Shown: positions 42,466 through 42,500 of the stretch, piece after piece
How the letters are laid out: every line of letters begins with the position of its first letter
Numbering within the stretch: position 1 is the first letter of the stretch
Source of the DNA: Balamuthia mandrillaris
Taxonomy: Eukaryota; Discosea; Longamoebia; Balamuthiidae
Reading direction: 5' to 3'
Length of the DNA stretch: 42,500 nt
NCBI GenBank assembly: GCA_031835245.1
Contig: JAVKOQ010000312.1
Location: forward strand, 1 to 42,500
Program-made: the position numbers and the translations under genes
Notes under the pieces: model-generated
What the model was told of the DNA's origin: nothing
The model's input: only the letters and a program-made list of their open reading frames with translations
Databases searched by the model: none

Positions 42466-42500
42466 TGAAGAAGAAGAAGAAGAAGAAGAAGAAGAAGAAG
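42466..42500 (+). repeat. GAA microsatellite at window edge
   Basis: At least eleven GAA units run to the end of the window, just downstream of the NRK-like gene. Its full length lies outside the window. Confidence 0.9.

Overview
This window comes from a nuclear genome of a compact, intron-rich eukaryote. Genes are single transcription units on both strands, cut by many short introns (mostly 47-220 bp, GT..AG), with no operons. A pol III tRNA gene with an internal promoter is present. I see no LTR element, LINE, DNA transposase, CRISPR array or bacterial-type operon. An RFX transcription factor points to the Amorphea (animals, fungi, amoebae). Together with a fungal-type HAM1-like protein, secreted tocopherol-cyclase-like and serine-hydrolase proteins and heavy simple-repeat load, the best guess is a free-living amoebozoan; this is inference and not proven by the sequence.

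Layout, left to right. 0.2-2.1 kb: a protein disulfide isomerase (+). 3.1-5.7 kb: a HAM1-like (DUF5923/DUF4449) predicted lipid-binding protein (+). 6.1-10.4 kb: a 13-exon protein with two AAA ATPase modules (+). 10.6 kb: tRNA-Arg(UCU) (-). 11.1-13.5 kb: an unrecognised 551-residue protein (-) with a giant GAA/TTC repeat in an intron. 13.7-15.0 kb: a YbaK-type aminoacyl-tRNA deacylase-like protein (-), with a TTCTTG repeat in an intron. 16.4-18.4 kb: a low-complexity, probably nuclear protein (+). 18.5-22.1 kb: two tandem secreted beta-lactamase-fold serine hydrolases (-) with a gene-conversion-like tract. 22.5-25.3 kb: two tandem F-box/SPRY proteins (-). 25.5-27.1 kb: an RFX-family transcription factor (-). 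27.8-29.3 kb: a TDA3-like FAD oxidoreductase (-). 29.5-30.1 kb: a small secreted protein (-). 30.3-34.2 kb: a large AT-hook + Myb-like + MT-A70 methyltransferase (+). 34.2-35.5 kb: an STK19 homologue (-). 35.6-36.9 kb: a CIA30/NDUFAF1-like complex I assembly factor (-). 37.3-39.0 kb: queuosine salvage enzyme QNG1 (+). 39.1-41.0 kb: a secreted tocopherol-cyclase-like protein (-). 41.2-42.4 kb: an intronless nicotinamide-riboside-kinase-like P-loop protein (+).

The genes do not form one pathway; they are mainly housekeeping and regulatory loci packed tightly. Tail-to-tail neighbours lie only 40-51 bp apart (34205-34244 and 39050-39100). Two local tandem duplications stand out. The most interesting single gene is the MT-A70 protein, which joins chromatin-binding modules to a methyltransferase with an intact DPPW motif and is a candidate DNA N6-adenine methyltransferase. 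A second theme is the long, strand-biased microsatellites inside introns, usually pyrimidine on the sense strand, with two clear exceptions.

All exon boundaries were read by eye from GT..AG sites, reading frame continuity and family alignment from memory. No search was run.
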